NCBI RefSeq assembly: GCF_002904335.1
Contig: NZ_PPHF01000069.1
Location: forward strand, 1 to 64,000
Direction of reading: 5' to 3'
DNA length: 64,000 bases
Source: Amycolatopsis sp. CA-126428
Lineage (GTDB): Bacteria; Actinomycetota; Actinomycetes; Mycobacteriales; Pseudonocardiaceae
The notes beneath the pieces are model-generated. The model was given only the letters and a program-made list of their open reading frames with translations, was not told where the DNA came from and did not search any database. The translations under genes were made by a program, and so were the position numbers. This document shows, piece after piece, positions 53,713 to 61,926 of this stretch (positions within the stretch are counted from its first letter, which is position 1; each line of letters begins with the position of its first letter).

Positions 53713-54973
53713 ACTGGTAGGCGCCGGCGTCGATCCGGGTGCCGACGGTGTTGCCGTCGACGTCGATGCCGGCGTACTTCCTGACGCCGAGCCCGATGGC
53801 CGGGCTGCCGCTCTTGAGGACGAGGTTCGTCGCGGAGGTGAACTTCGGGTCGGCGACCTTGTCCGTGGCGCCCGGGGTGAACTGCCGCTGGCCGCCGGAG
53901 AAGACGTTGTGGTCGGTCGCGGTCCAGCCGGGGTCGGCGTACCCGATCTTCATCGCGGCCTGGATGACGTTCTGGGTCAGCTCGAGCGTCTGGTCGGTGC
54001 AGCCGCCGTAGCAGACGAACCCTTCGGATTCGGCGTTGCCGAGCCGGACGGAGTTGTTGCGGAAGACGGTGCCGGTCACCGGGCCGTTGCCGTCCTGGGC
54101 GCCGCGCGTCACGATGCCGCCGCGGGTCTTGGCGCCGAAGACCGCGTTGTACTCGTAGACGTTGTTGCGCGACACGCCGTCCGGGTCCTCGGCGTCGGTG
54201 CCGAGCTCGGTGAAGGACTCGTTGTCTTCGGAAAGGTTGTGGTGGATGACGTTGTCCGAACCGTAGAAGACCTCGACCGCGGCCCCGTCGAGCCCGCCGA
54301 AGTCCTCGCTCACGGCGATCGACCCGCTGATCCGGTTCCAGCCGATGTCGGAGCCGTTGCCCTGCACCAGGATCGCGAACGCGCCGGAGTCGTCGTTGCC
54401 GCCCGGTGTCACGACGGTCATGTGGTTGTTGTCGACGAGGTCGTTCTGGGTGACTTCGGTCCCGTCGGCGCTCGGCGCGATGTAGACGCCGGCGCCGGCG
54501 CCGGTGATGTAGTTCGAGAGGACCTTGTCGTGGTCCCCGCCGACCTCGACGCCGGCCCAGGAGCAGCGCCCGGCATCGGCCGCGACGCCGATCTGCAGGT
54601 CCCGCACGGTGAGGTGGTCGCCGGGCAGGTTGACGCAGGCTTCCTTGTTGCCCTGGACGATCGGGCGGGCGCCGTCACCATAGGCGCCGATGGTCACGGG
54701 CGCGGAGTCCGAACCGTGGCCGAAGACGCTGAGCCCGCCGGTCCAGGTCCGGCCGCGGCGGAGCAGCACGGTTTCGCCGGGTTTCAGTTCCGTCGCGGCG
54801 ACCTTGGCGAGCGACTTCCACGGCGCGGCCGCGGTCCCGGCCGCGTTGTCGTTGCCGAGGGTTTGATCGACGTAGTAGGTGTTCGGCGCGGCGGCGGCCC
54901 CGGTGGCGGTGACTGTGCCGGTCACGAGGGTGGCGAACACGCCGAGTGAGAGCAGTTTCCACTGGTTCGACAT
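53702..54973 (-). CDS. Secreted right-handed parallel beta-helix protein
   Basis: A 423-residue exported protein. The signal peptide is MSNQWKLLSLGVFATLVTGTVTATGAAAA. The mature N-terminus NTYYVDQTLGNDNAAGTAAAPWKSLAKVAA is the DUF1565-like entry to a pectin-lyase fold. Repeating coils follow (DHLTVRDLQIGVAAD; NVIHHNLSEDNESF; NNVYEYNAVFG; GTVFRNNSVRLGN). The fold is shared by pectate lyases and other polysaccharide-active enzymes; I cannot assign catalytic residues, so activity is open. The C-terminus FTSATNLVLKSGSPAIGLG is typical of this group. Confidence 0.83.
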   Translation of the reverse strand: MSNQWKLLSLGVFATLVTGTVTATGAAAAPNTYYVDQTLGNDNAAGTAAAPWKSLAKVAATELKPGETVLLRRGRTWTGGLSVFGHGSDSAPVTIGAYGDGARPIVQGNKEACVNLPGDHLTVRDLQIGVAADAGRCSWAGVEVGGDHDKVLSNYITGAGAGVYIAPSADGTEVTQNDLVDNNHMTVVTPGGNDDSGAFAILVQGNGSDIGWNRISGSIAVSEDFGGLDGAAVEVFYGSDNVIHHNLSEDNESFTELGTDAEDPDGVSRNNVYEYNAVFGAKTRGGIVTRGAQDGNGPVTGTVFRNNSVRLGNAESEGFVCYGGCTDQTLELTQNVIQAAMKIGYADPGWTATDHNVFSGGQRQFTPGATDKVADPKFTSATNLVLKSGSPAIGLGVRKYAGIDVDGNTVGTRIDAGAYQFTP

Positions 54974-55101
54974 GGCGTGCGACGGTAAGCCGGGCCGGTA
55001 CACGCGACGTACAAGGCCGGACTCCGCCTCACTTCACCGCTTGTCTCCCGGGCGTGAGCGGCCGGGAACCCGGTGCGCCGTGCACCAGGGCGAAAGCCGG
55101 A

Positions 55102-55680
55102 TCACCGGTCCTTCGCCACGAGAGCCGCCTGCGTGCGGCTGGTCACCCCGAGCTTGGCCAGCACGTTGCCGACGTGCGCCTTCACCGTCCGCTCGGCCAG
55201 CCGGAGCCGGGCCGCTATGTCGCGATTGGACAGTCCTTCGCCCAGCAGCTCCAGCACGTCCCGCTCCCGCGGCGTCAGCACACCGCCGCCGCTCAGGGCG
55301 GCTGCCGCCGCCGGGCTCAGGGCCGTCACGCCCTGGTGGGCCGCCCGGACGGCGGCCGCGAGCTCGTCGCCCGACGCCTCCTTCAACACGAACCCGGCCG
55401 CGCCCGCACTGAGGGCTTCGCGGATCTCCCGGGGGCGGCCGACCGTCGTCAGCATCAGCACGCGTGGCGCCGAGGGGCCGAGCCGGCGGAGGACTTCGAG
55501 GCCGTCCATCCCGGGCAGGTACAGATCGAGGAGCACGACGTCGGCTTCGACAGCCGAAGCGAGCAGTTCCGGGCCGCTCGCGTACTGCGCGACGACGTCG
55601 AGGTCCGGCTGCGCGCCCAGGATCAGCGCGATGCCCTCGCGCACCAGCGCGTGGTCGTCGACGACCTGAACCCGGATCAC
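55102..55680 (-). CDS. LuxR/NarL-type response regulator
   Basis: A 192-residue regulator. The receiver domain has acidic residues in [12 protein letters not shown], phospho-acceptor Asp in [14 protein letters not shown] and Lys in [10 protein letters not shown]. The C-terminal HTH is [48 protein letters not shown] start at 55680. The cognate kinase gene is divergent, 22 bases away, rather than in an operon. Confidence 0.93.
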   Translation of the reverse strand: MIRVQVVDDHALVREGIALILGAQPDLDVVAQYASGPELLASAVEADVVLLDLYLPGMDGLEVLRRLGPSAPRVLMLTTVGRPREIREALSAGAAGFVLKEASGDELAAAVRAAHQGVTALSPAAAAALSGGGVLTPRERDVLELLGEGLSNRDIAARLRLAERTVKAHVGNVLAKLGVTSRTQAALVAKDR

Positions 55681-55690
55681 GCCCGCACTC

Positions 55691-55696
55691 TACTGT
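55691..55696 (+). promoter_or_regulatory. -10 box TACTGT before the histidine kinase
   Basis: TACTGT ends 6 bases before ATG 55703. With only 22 bases between the divergent kinase and regulator starts, the kinase promoter must lie inside the regulator gene, and the message would be leaderless. Confidence 0.5.
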
Positions 55697-55702
55697 CGGC
55701 GC

Positions 55703-56692
55703 ATGCGCCAGTCTTTCGTCACGACGACGGCCGTCGCCGCGGTGTTCTTCGCCAGCGGGGCGTGGACGCCGCAGCAGGGGTGGCTCGCCGCCGGGCTCAG
55801 TGCGGCGCAGCTCGTCCCGCTGCTGTGGTCGCGCCGCGCCCCGGCCGTCGTGCTCGTCGTGGTGACCCTCGCGACGGCCGGGCACCTGCTGCTCGACCAG
55901 CCGCGCAACACGATGTACGTGCCGGTGCTGCTGGCCCTCCACAGCACGCCGCAGCGGTGGCTCGCGGCGGCCTCGGCGCTGGTCGTCGGCGCCGCCGTGT
56001 TCCCGGCGAAAGGCCCCCTCGACGGCACGGTCCTCGCGATCACGATCGCCGCGGTGGCCTGGCTGCTCGGCGCCGAACGCCGCCGCGCGCTCGCCGACCG
56101 GGCCGAGCGCGCGGCCCGGCGGCTGCACGACACGCTCGCCCAGACCACGGCCGTCATGCTGGTGCAGGCCGAGACGCTGCGGGCGGTCGGCGACCTGACC
56201 GACGCCGACCGCGAACGCCTCGACACCCTCCTGGCCGCCGGCCGGGGCGCGCTGACCCTCGTCCGCCGCACGCTGGACGACCTGCGTGCGGACGCCGAAC
56301 GCGCCCCGGACCTCGCCGAGGTGCTGGCCCGGCTCCGCACCGCGGGACTGGTCCTCGACCGCGACCCGGTGCTGCCCGCGCTGCCGCGCCCGGTGCGGGA
56401 GCTGGCCGAGCGGTTCGTCGCGGAAACGGCGGTGAACGCCTTGCGCCACAACGGTCCCGGCGTCCGGCTGCGGCTCGACGTCGAAGCGGGCGAGCGGCTG
56501 ACGATCACCGCGCGGAACACGCTCAAGGGCACTTCGCACGAAGGCGACGGCTACGGGCTGGCCGGGCTCGCGGAGCAGGCCGCGGCGGCCGGGGGAGCGC
56601 TGACCCGCGGCCCGCGGGACGGCGAGTGGGTGGTCAGCGTCGAGCTGCCAGCAGCTGCGTCACGGTCACGAACCGGTAGCCGCGCTGCTTGA
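55703..56692 (+). CDS. NarL-type sensor histidine kinase
   Basis: 329 residues. About four N-terminal membrane helices with short loops (TTAVAAVFFASGAW; LAAGLSAAQLVPLLW; APAVVLVVVTLATAGHLLL; TVLAITIAAVAWLLG), so no large external sensor domain. The HisKA_3 domain has the phospho-His in RRLHDTLAQTTAVML. The HATPase has an N box (ETAVNALRHN) and G box (GYGLAGLAEQAAAAGG). It is the partner of the divergent response regulator. The last 59 bases overlap the convergent deacetylase gene. Confidence 0.9.
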   Translation: MRQSFVTTTAVAAVFFASGAWTPQQGWLAAGLSAAQLVPLLWSRRAPAVVLVVVTLATAGHLLLDQPRNTMYVPVLLALHSTPQRWLAAASALVVGAAVFPAKGPLDGTVLAITIAAVAWLLGAERRRALADRAERAARRLHDTLAQTTAVMLVQAETLRAVGDLTDADRERLDTLLAAGRGALTLVRRTLDDLRADAERAPDLAEVLARLRTAGLVLDRDPVLPALPRPVRELAERFVAETAVNALRHNGPGVRLRLDVEAGERLTITARNTLKGTSHEGDGYGLAGLAEQAAAAGGALTRGPRDGEWVVSVELPAAASRSRTGSRAA

Positions 56693-57365
56693 GCCCGTCG
56701 AGGATCGGCCCGATCGCTCGCCGGGTTTGCTCGCGGGAGCCGTACATCGCGTGCAGCAGCACGATCGAGCCCGGCCGGACCTGGCCGAGGACAGCGCTTT
56801 CGACGGTGGCCGCGTCCGGGGTGCCGTCGGAATCCGGCGCGACGTCCCAGGTGATCGTCGTGCGGTGGTGTTCGGCCAGGTAGTGCGGGAGGACGAAGAG
56901 CTTCTTGCCGTTCGGTGGCCGGAAGAGGATTTCGCCGTGGTACCCGGCCGCGCGGATGAGGGCGTCGGTGGCTTCGACCTCGTCGGCGACCCACGACGGC
57001 GTCACGCCGATCATCCGGTCGTGGCTGAAGCTGTGGTTGCCGATTTCGTGCCCGGCGGCGGCGATGTCGCGGGCGAGGTCCGGGTGCGCGGCCATCTCCC
57101 GGCCGATGAGGAAGAAGGTCGCGGGCACCTGACGGCTGTGCAGCGTGTCCAGGATCGCGTGCGTGCCCGCGGGATCGGGCCCGTCGTCGAAGGTGAGGGC
57201 GACGAGCTTTTCGGTGGTGTCGACGCGGTCCACCAAGGTGCCGAAGAACTGGAAGGTCCGCGACTTCGACACCTCGAACAGCACGACCGCACCGGTGAGC
57301 ACGACGACCAGCACGCTCGCCACGACGATCGCCCACTTCCGGGCCCGGCGGGATTTCAAGATCAT
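56634..57365 (-). CDS. Membrane-anchored polysaccharide deacetylase (NodB domain, CE4)
   Basis: 243 residues. An N-terminal membrane anchor (KWAIVVASVLVVVLTGAVVLF) holds an external NodB domain with the metal and catalytic motif LVALTFDDGPDPAG, HSFSH for zinc, FRPPNGKK and SIVLLHAMYG. CE4 enzymes remove acetyl groups from peptidoglycan or chitin-like glycans. ATG 57365 is chosen at MILKSRRARK just before the anchor. Its 3' end overlaps the convergent kinase gene. Confidence 0.9.
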   Translation of the reverse strand: MILKSRRARKWAIVVASVLVVVLTGAVVLFEVSKSRTFQFFGTLVDRVDTTEKLVALTFDDGPDPAGTHAILDTLHSRQVPATFFLIGREMAAHPDLARDIAAAGHEIGNHSFSHDRMIGVTPSWVADEVEATDALIRAAGYHGEILFRPPNGKKLFVLPHYLAEHHRTTITWDVAPDSDGTPDAATVESAVLGQVRPGSIVLLHAMYGSREQTRRAIGPILDGLKQRGYRFVTVTQLLAARR

Positions 57366-57408
57366 GCCGCCACCCTGGCGGCGGTGCCGGGACGCGGGAA
57401 GCCGCAAA

Positions 57409-57465
57409 GGTACTAGTACCCGTCAGCATATGTTGACGCCCTCGATCGAGTCAGCATATGCTGAC
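57409..57465. promoter_or_regulatory. Palindromic operator sites before the HTH/Clp-N pair
   Basis: GTCAGCATATGTTGAC (57422-57437, one mismatch) and GTCAGCATATGCTGAC (57450-57465, perfect) are spaced 28 bases centre to centre. A separate perfect palindrome GGTACTAGTACC lies at 57409-57420. The second GTCAGC site ends 3 bases before GTG 57469. Confidence 0.65.
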
Positions 57466-57468
57466 GAC

Positions 57469-57684
57469 GTGAGCCTGATGACCGATTTCGAGCACACCGT
57501 GCGCAGCTCCGACCCGGACATCGCGTTGCGGGCCGTCGCGCGGTTGCGGCGCTTGGCCGAGCAGCTGGAGACCGAGCAGGTGGCGGCGGCCCGGCGAGCC
57601 GGCTGGTCGTGGCAGGACATCGCGGACCGGCTCGGCGTCACCAAGCAGACCGTGCACCGCAAGCACCGTGGCCGGGAGGGCTGA
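57469..57684 (+). CDS. Small helix-turn-helix protein
   Basis: A 71-residue protein. A helical N-terminal part (DIALRAVARLRRLAEQLETEQVAAAR) precedes an HTH, WSWQDIADRLGVTKQTVHRKH, resembling sigma-region 4 or homeodomain-like HTHs. It is translationally coupled to the Clp-N gene (TGATG). This pairing recurs in actinobacteria. Two copies of a 16-bp palindrome in front suggest autoregulation. The start may be GTG 57469 or ATG 57478. Confidence 0.8.
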   Translation: MSLMTDFEHTVRSSDPDIALRAVARLRRLAEQLETEQVAAARRAGWSWQDIADRLGVTKQTVHRKHRGREG

Positions 57685-58346
57685 TGTTCCGAGGTGACGA
57701 TCCGGCGGTCGGCCGGGTGTTCCGCCGCGCCGGTGAGCTGGCGCGGGAGTTCGGGCACGTCCGCGTCGGCAGCGAACACCTGCTGCTCGCCCTCACGGAA
57801 GGACCGCTGATCGGACTCGCGGGGATCGAGCGGGCGGTCCTGCGGGCGGCGCCGGACGGTGCCGGGGTGGCCGCGGACCGCGAGGCGCTGACGGTGCTGG
57901 GTATCGATCTGGGCCCGCTGCCGGCGGAACTGGCGGACCGGCCGCCGGTCAAGGAGCCTCTGTTGCCGCTTGGGGTCGCCCGGGTCCGGCGGTTGTGTGC
58001 CCGGGCGGAACCGCCGATCGGCTTGGATGTCCAGGCGGCCTACGCGGCTTCGCTGCGCCTCGCTCTCGCCCGGCGGGAACGTGAGCACCGGATCGAGCAT
58101 GTCGCGCTGGTGCTGTTCGCGCTCGATTCTGGCGCCGACTGGGCGGTGCGCGCGGCTGGTGCCGACCGGCGGGAATTGCTTGTCCGGCTGGCCTCGGCCT
58201 ACCCGCCGCCGCGGCGCAACCGGCTGCTGCGGGTCGAGCGCCGGCTGGGGCGGCAGGCTCGATGCCGTGACATCGTGCGTGGTTATCAGCGGACGACGGG
58301 CCGGGCGCCGGTTGCTCCGTCGGCGCTGGCCGCCCTGGTGCACTGA
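57684..58346 (+). CDS. Clp N-terminal domain protein without ATPase
   Basis: 220 residues with two ClpC/ClpA N-domain-like halves: VGRVFRRAGELAREFGHVRVGSEHLLLALTEG and AAYAASLRLALARREREHRIEHVALVLFALDS. There is no Walker motif, so no unfoldase activity. Free Clp-N proteins may bind substrates or adaptors of ClpC, or sense unfolded proteins. Its coupling to the HTH gene suggests the N-domain modulates a repressor; this is inference. Confidence 0.85.
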   Translation: MFRGDDPAVGRVFRRAGELAREFGHVRVGSEHLLLALTEGPLIGLAGIERAVLRAAPDGAGVAADREALTVLGIDLGPLPAELADRPPVKEPLLPLGVARVRRLCARAEPPIGLDVQAAYAASLRLALARREREHRIEHVALVLFALDSGADWAVRAAGADRRELLVRLASAYPPPRRNRLLRVERRLGRQARCRDIVRGYQRTTGRAPVAPSALAALVH

Positions 58347-58434
58347 GGGCGCTCCACTCCGGCCTCTTGGTGGGGGGAATCGCGCGATCCGGCGTTAATA
58401 GGCGGTTCCGCCACCCCGAAGCCTGATTGTGACT

Positions 58435-58495
58435 ACGGCCGGCGGCACGTTGTCAAGGCGGGAAAAGCGTGCCTTGACAACGTGCCGCCGGCCGT
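58435..58495. terminator. Bidirectional hairpin with 25-bp perfect arms
   Basis: Arms 58435-58459 and 58471-58495 are fully complementary around an 11-base loop and contain GGCACGTTGTCAAGGC. It lies in the 230-base gap between the convergent Clp-N and udh genes; I see no gene in the gap. Confidence 0.8.
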
Positions 58496-58576
58496 GTTCT
58501 GGCTTCGGATCGGGGTTGCGGGGGGTCTGGATGCCCCTTCGGGGCTGAGGCCTTCGGCCTCCTCCGCTCCGGTTGG

Positions 58577-59383
58577 TCAGAGGGGGTTGAAGACGCCCAG
58601 TGGTGCCGTGCAGAACGGGCCGCCGACGTACTCGGCTGCGGGGCCCGTCGGGGCCGGCTTCTCTGCCAGCTGGTCCGCGTACACCTCTGCGTCGTCCAGG
58701 GACTTGTAGCCCAGGGCCTCCGCCTCCGTCAGGGAGTAGATGCGGCGGGTGTTGTCCGAGACGCCCCAGATCAGCCGATAGCCCGGCGAAGGCGCCGAAA
58801 GGCACGCCTCGAACAGCCGGGCGCCGTCGTCGGGGGACAGCCAGGTCGTCAGGCCGCGGGGGCCCAGGGGCAACGGTGTCTCGAAGCACGAACCGATCCG
58901 GATCACGATCACGTCCATGCCGAAGCGGGAGTGGTACAGGCTTCCCAGTGCCTCGATCGCCGCCTTGCTGACGCCGTAGAACGTGTCCGGCCGCGGTGAC
59001 GAGTCCGCCGGCAGGTCGGAATCGACCCGGCGGAAGCCCACCGCGTGGTTGCTCGACGCCAGGATCACCCGCTGGATGCCCGCGGCCCGCGCCGCCTCCA
59101 GGACCGTCTGCGTTCCGTTGATGTTGACGTCCAGGGTCGCTTCCCACGAGTTCTCGCGGCTGTGCCCGCCCAGGTGGATCAGCGCGTCGACGCCTTCGCA
59201 CGCGGAAGCCATCGCCGCCGGGTCGGTCACCGACGCCGTCACCACTTCTTCGGAGGCGTCCGAAGCCGTCTGCGGGGCCAGGTCGAGCAGGCGCAGCACC
59301 CGGCCCGGGCGCCGCAGGCGGGGGCGCATCAGGGTGCCGACGACTCCCGCCGACCCGGTGATGAGCACGCGCTGGTCCGTCAT
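58577..59383 (-). CDS. udh: Uronate dehydrogenase-like NAD-dependent oxidoreductase
   Basis: A 268-residue short-chain/extended SDR. The NAD loop is VLITGSAGVVGTLMRPRL; DALIHLGGHS, VILASSNHAVGF, YGVSKAAIEALG (Tyr-x3-Lys) and VIRIGSCFETPLP are the landmarks shared with Agrobacterium Udh. It oxidises glucuronate or galacturonate to the aldaric lactone. It neighbours kdgD and a glucarate dehydratase gene across the IclR gene, which supports the assignment. No aldaric lactonase gene is visible in the window. Confidence 0.88.
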   Translation of the reverse strand: MTDQRVLITGSAGVVGTLMRPRLRRPGRVLRLLDLAPQTASDASEEVVTASVTDPAAMASACEGVDALIHLGGHSRENSWEATLDVNINGTQTVLEAARAAGIQRVILASSNHAVGFRRVDSDLPADSSPRPDTFYGVSKAAIEALGSLYHSRFGMDVIVIRIGSCFETPLPLGPRGLTTWLSPDDGARLFEACLSAPSPGYRLIWGVSDNTRRIYSLTEAEALGYKSLDDAEVYADQLAEKPAPTGPAAEYVGGPFCTAPLGVFNPL

Positions 59384-59406
59384 GGGGTTCCTCTCACACA
59401 GAAGGG

Positions 59407-60216
59407 TTAACGGATGCCGGCCCGGCGCAGCTGCTGCCCGAGCTCGGCGGTGGTCTCGGCGAGCAGTTCGCCGACGCGGCGGGCGTCGTCGTCGGTCACC
59501 TGGGCGATCGGCATCGAGCAGCTGATCGCGTCGGTGCCCGGGATGCGGTAGGGGATCACCGCGGCGACGCACCGGACGCCCAGCGTGCCTTCCTCGACCT
59601 CGGCCGCGTACCCGCGCTCGCGGGTGGCGGCGAACTCGGCGTGCAGGCCTTCGAGCGTGGTGATCGTGTTCGGCGTCAGCGCGGTCAGCGTCGCCGGCAT
59701 CAGCGCCTCGATCTCGTCGTGCGTCAGCTCGGCCAGCAGCGCCTTGCCCAGCGCGGTCGCGTGCGCGGGCAGCGTGCGCCCGACGCGGGAGACGAGGTGC
59801 GTCGACCGCTGCGACTCGCGCGTCTCCAGGTAGACGACCTCGGTGCCGTTGCGGCGCGCGAAGTGGGCGGTGAAGCCGGTCTTCTCCCGGATGCGCTCCA
59901 GCGCTTCGGTGGCGAACGGGACGACGGCGTCGCGGTCCAGGTACGCCGTGCCGCAGATCAGCGCCCGGACGCCGAGGCGGTAGCGGGCGGTGTTCGCGTC
60001 CGCCTCCAGCCAGCCGGCCTCCAGCAGCGTCCGCAGCAGGCCGTGCAGCGACGAGCGCGGGAAGCCCGTGCGCGCGTGCAGGTCCGACAAGGACAGCCAG
60101 ACGTCGTTGGCCGCGAAGGTCTCGATGAGGTCGACGGCCCGCCGGGCGGACTTGACGCCCGAGCTCTCGGCGGGGGCGCCGTCGGCCGCTGCCGGGTTGT
60201 CCACCTTCTGCGGCAT
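59407..60216 (-). CDS. IclR family transcriptional regulator
   Basis: 269 residues. The winged HTH is SARRAVDLIETFAANDVWLSLSDLHARTGFPRSSLHGLLRTLLEAGWLE, and the C-terminal effector domain carries GTEVVYLETRESQRSTHLVSRVGRTLPAHATALGKALLA. ATG 60216 has GGAGG 5 bases upstream. It sits between udh (same strand) and the divergent transporter operon, so it is the likely regulator of uronate/aldarate catabolism. Confidence 0.92.
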   Translation of the reverse strand: MPQKVDNPAAADGAPAESSGVKSARRAVDLIETFAANDVWLSLSDLHARTGFPRSSLHGLLRTLLEAGWLEADANTARYRLGVRALICGTAYLDRDAVVPFATEALERIREKTGFTAHFARRNGTEVVYLETRESQRSTHLVSRVGRTLPAHATALGKALLAELTHDEIEALMPATLTALTPNTITTLEGLHAEFAATRERGYAAEVEEGTLGVRCVAAVIPYRIPGTDAISCSMPIAQVTDDDARRVGELLAETTAELGQQLRRAGIR

Positions 60217-60269
60217 TTGTGCGCCTCCGTCCGGCCGTTGACTTGTGACCCCGGCCATATTAGCGTCCC

Positions 60270-60329
60270 GAACAACGTTCTTATGGATGAACATAATCAC
60301 TATAACAGACTCCGTTCATAGATGTGAAC
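60270..60329. promoter_or_regulatory. GTTC...GAAC inverted repeats, candidate IclR sites
   Basis: GTTCTTATGGATGAAC (60277-60292) and GTTCATAGATGTGAAC (60314-60329) share the pattern GTTC-N8-GAAC; GAACAACGTTC (60270-60280) abuts the first. This region is AT-rich and lies between the divergent iclR and transporter genes. Confidence 0.6.
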
Positions 60330-60369
60330 AGCGGCACCACATCGATGTGGACGCGGAAGGGAGCCTGCG

Positions 60370-61875
60370 GTGCACGCACTCGACTGGGCGATGGTCTGCG
60401 CGTATTTCGCGCTGATGATCGTGATCGGCTGGTGGTCGCACAAGAGAGTCAGCGACGTCAAGGACTTCTTCACGGCCGGCGGCAAGATGCCGTGGTGGCT
60501 GGCGGGCATCTCGCACCACATGTCCGGCTACAGCGCCGTGCTCTTCGTCGCGTACGCGGGCGTCGCGTACACCAGCGGCGTCACCGTGTACTTCTGGGGC
60601 TTCGCCAGCATCGGCATCGGCGTGGGCATCGGCAGCTGGCTGTTCGCCGCCCGCTGGAACCGGTTGCGCTCGAAGCTCGGCGTCGCCTCTCCGCTGGAGT
60701 ACCTCGCCAAGCGGTACAACGTGCCGACCCAGCAGGCCCTCGCGTGGAGCGGCAGCCTGCTGAAGATCTTCGACATCGCGGCCAAGTGGTTCGCCGTGGC
60801 GACGCTGCTGCACGTATTCGCCGGCCTGGACTACAACCTCGGCATCCTCATCACCGGCGCGGTCACCCTGGTCTACTGCACCATCGGCGGCCTGTGGGCC
60901 GACGCGCTCACCGACTTCGGCCAGTTCGTCATCCAGGCCATCGCCGCGGTCGTGATGATCGTCGTGGTCCTGGGCAAGCTGGGCGGGATCTCGGCGCTCT
61001 GGACGATGTGGGACAAGCTGCCCGAAAACCACCTCAACCCCGTGACGTCCAAGTACACCACCATCTTCCTGCTCGTCTACGTGCTCGTGAAGACGCTGGA
61101 GTACAACGGAGGCATGTGGAACCTGGCGCAGCGGTACATGGCCGCGCCCAGCACCCAAGAGGCCCGGCGCGGCGCGCGGCTTTCGTCCGCGCTGTACCTG
61201 TTGTGGCCGCTGGTGCTGATGTTCCCGATGTTCGCCGCGCCGCTGCTCATCCCCGGCATCAAGGACCCCACGCAGTCGTACGCGATCATGACCACGACGT
61301 TCCTGCCGCCGGGCCTGGTCGGCCTGGTGCTGGCCGGGATCTTCTCGCACACCATGGCGATGGTCTCCTCCGACGCCAACGCGATCTCCGCGGTGATCAC
61401 CCGCGACATGATCCCGGCGATGGTCCGCCGCACCCGGCAGTGGACCGACGTCCAGGGCCTCAAGGCCGCGCGGATCACCACGGTGATCTTCGTCGCGCTG
61501 ACCATGCTGGTGGCCACCCAGGCGCAGAACCTCGGCGGCGTGCTGCAGATCGTCGTCAACTGGGTCGCCGCGCTGATGGGCCCGATCTCGATCCCGCTGC
61601 TGCTGGGCATGCTGCCGTGGTTCCGCAAGTGCGGCCCGCGCGCGGCGCTGATCTCCTGGGCGGGCGGCCTGCTCGACTACGCGCTGGTGTACTACGTGTT
61701 CAAGGCGAACCAGACCGTGCTGGTCGCGACGCCGATCCTGGTCTCGCTCGCCCTGTACATCGGTCTCGGCCTGCTCGCCCCCGAGCGCAGTGCGGCCGCC
61801 GATGAGATCGTCGACACCGTGAACGCCGACGACGACGTCGACCGCAAGAAGGAAGGCACGACCGTGCCCGCCTGA
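60370..61875 (+). CDS. Sodium:solute symporter (SSS family), probable uronate or aldarate importer
   Basis: A 501-residue membrane protein with about 13 helices: LDWAMVCAYFALMIVIGWWSHKRVSDVKDFFTAGGKMPWWLAGISHHMSGYSAVLF at the N-terminus, then VYFWGFASIGIGVGIGSWLFA and GIFSHTMAMVSSDANAISAVITRDMIP, which is the SSS Na+-site helix region. The substrate is inferred from the co-transcribed aldarate enzymes. GGAAGGGAG precedes GTG 60370. Confidence 0.88.
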   Translation: MHALDWAMVCAYFALMIVIGWWSHKRVSDVKDFFTAGGKMPWWLAGISHHMSGYSAVLFVAYAGVAYTSGVTVYFWGFASIGIGVGIGSWLFAARWNRLRSKLGVASPLEYLAKRYNVPTQQALAWSGSLLKIFDIAAKWFAVATLLHVFAGLDYNLGILITGAVTLVYCTIGGLWADALTDFGQFVIQAIAAVVMIVVVLGKLGGISALWTMWDKLPENHLNPVTSKYTTIFLLVYVLVKTLEYNGGMWNLAQRYMAAPSTQEARRGARLSSALYLLWPLVLMFPMFAAPLLIPGIKDPTQSYAIMTTTFLPPGLVGLVLAGIFSHTMAMVSSDANAISAVITRDMIPAMVRRTRQWTDVQGLKAARITTVIFVALTMLVATQAQNLGGVLQIVVNWVAALMGPISIPLLLGMLPWFRKCGPRAALISWAGGLLDYALVYYVFKANQTVLVATPILVSLALYIGLGLLAPERSAAADEIVDTVNADDDVDRKKEGTTVPA

Positions 61876-61926
61876 CGCAGGCCACACCCGGCCGAACCCG
61901 AAAAAGGACGAGAGAGCAGAAGACTG

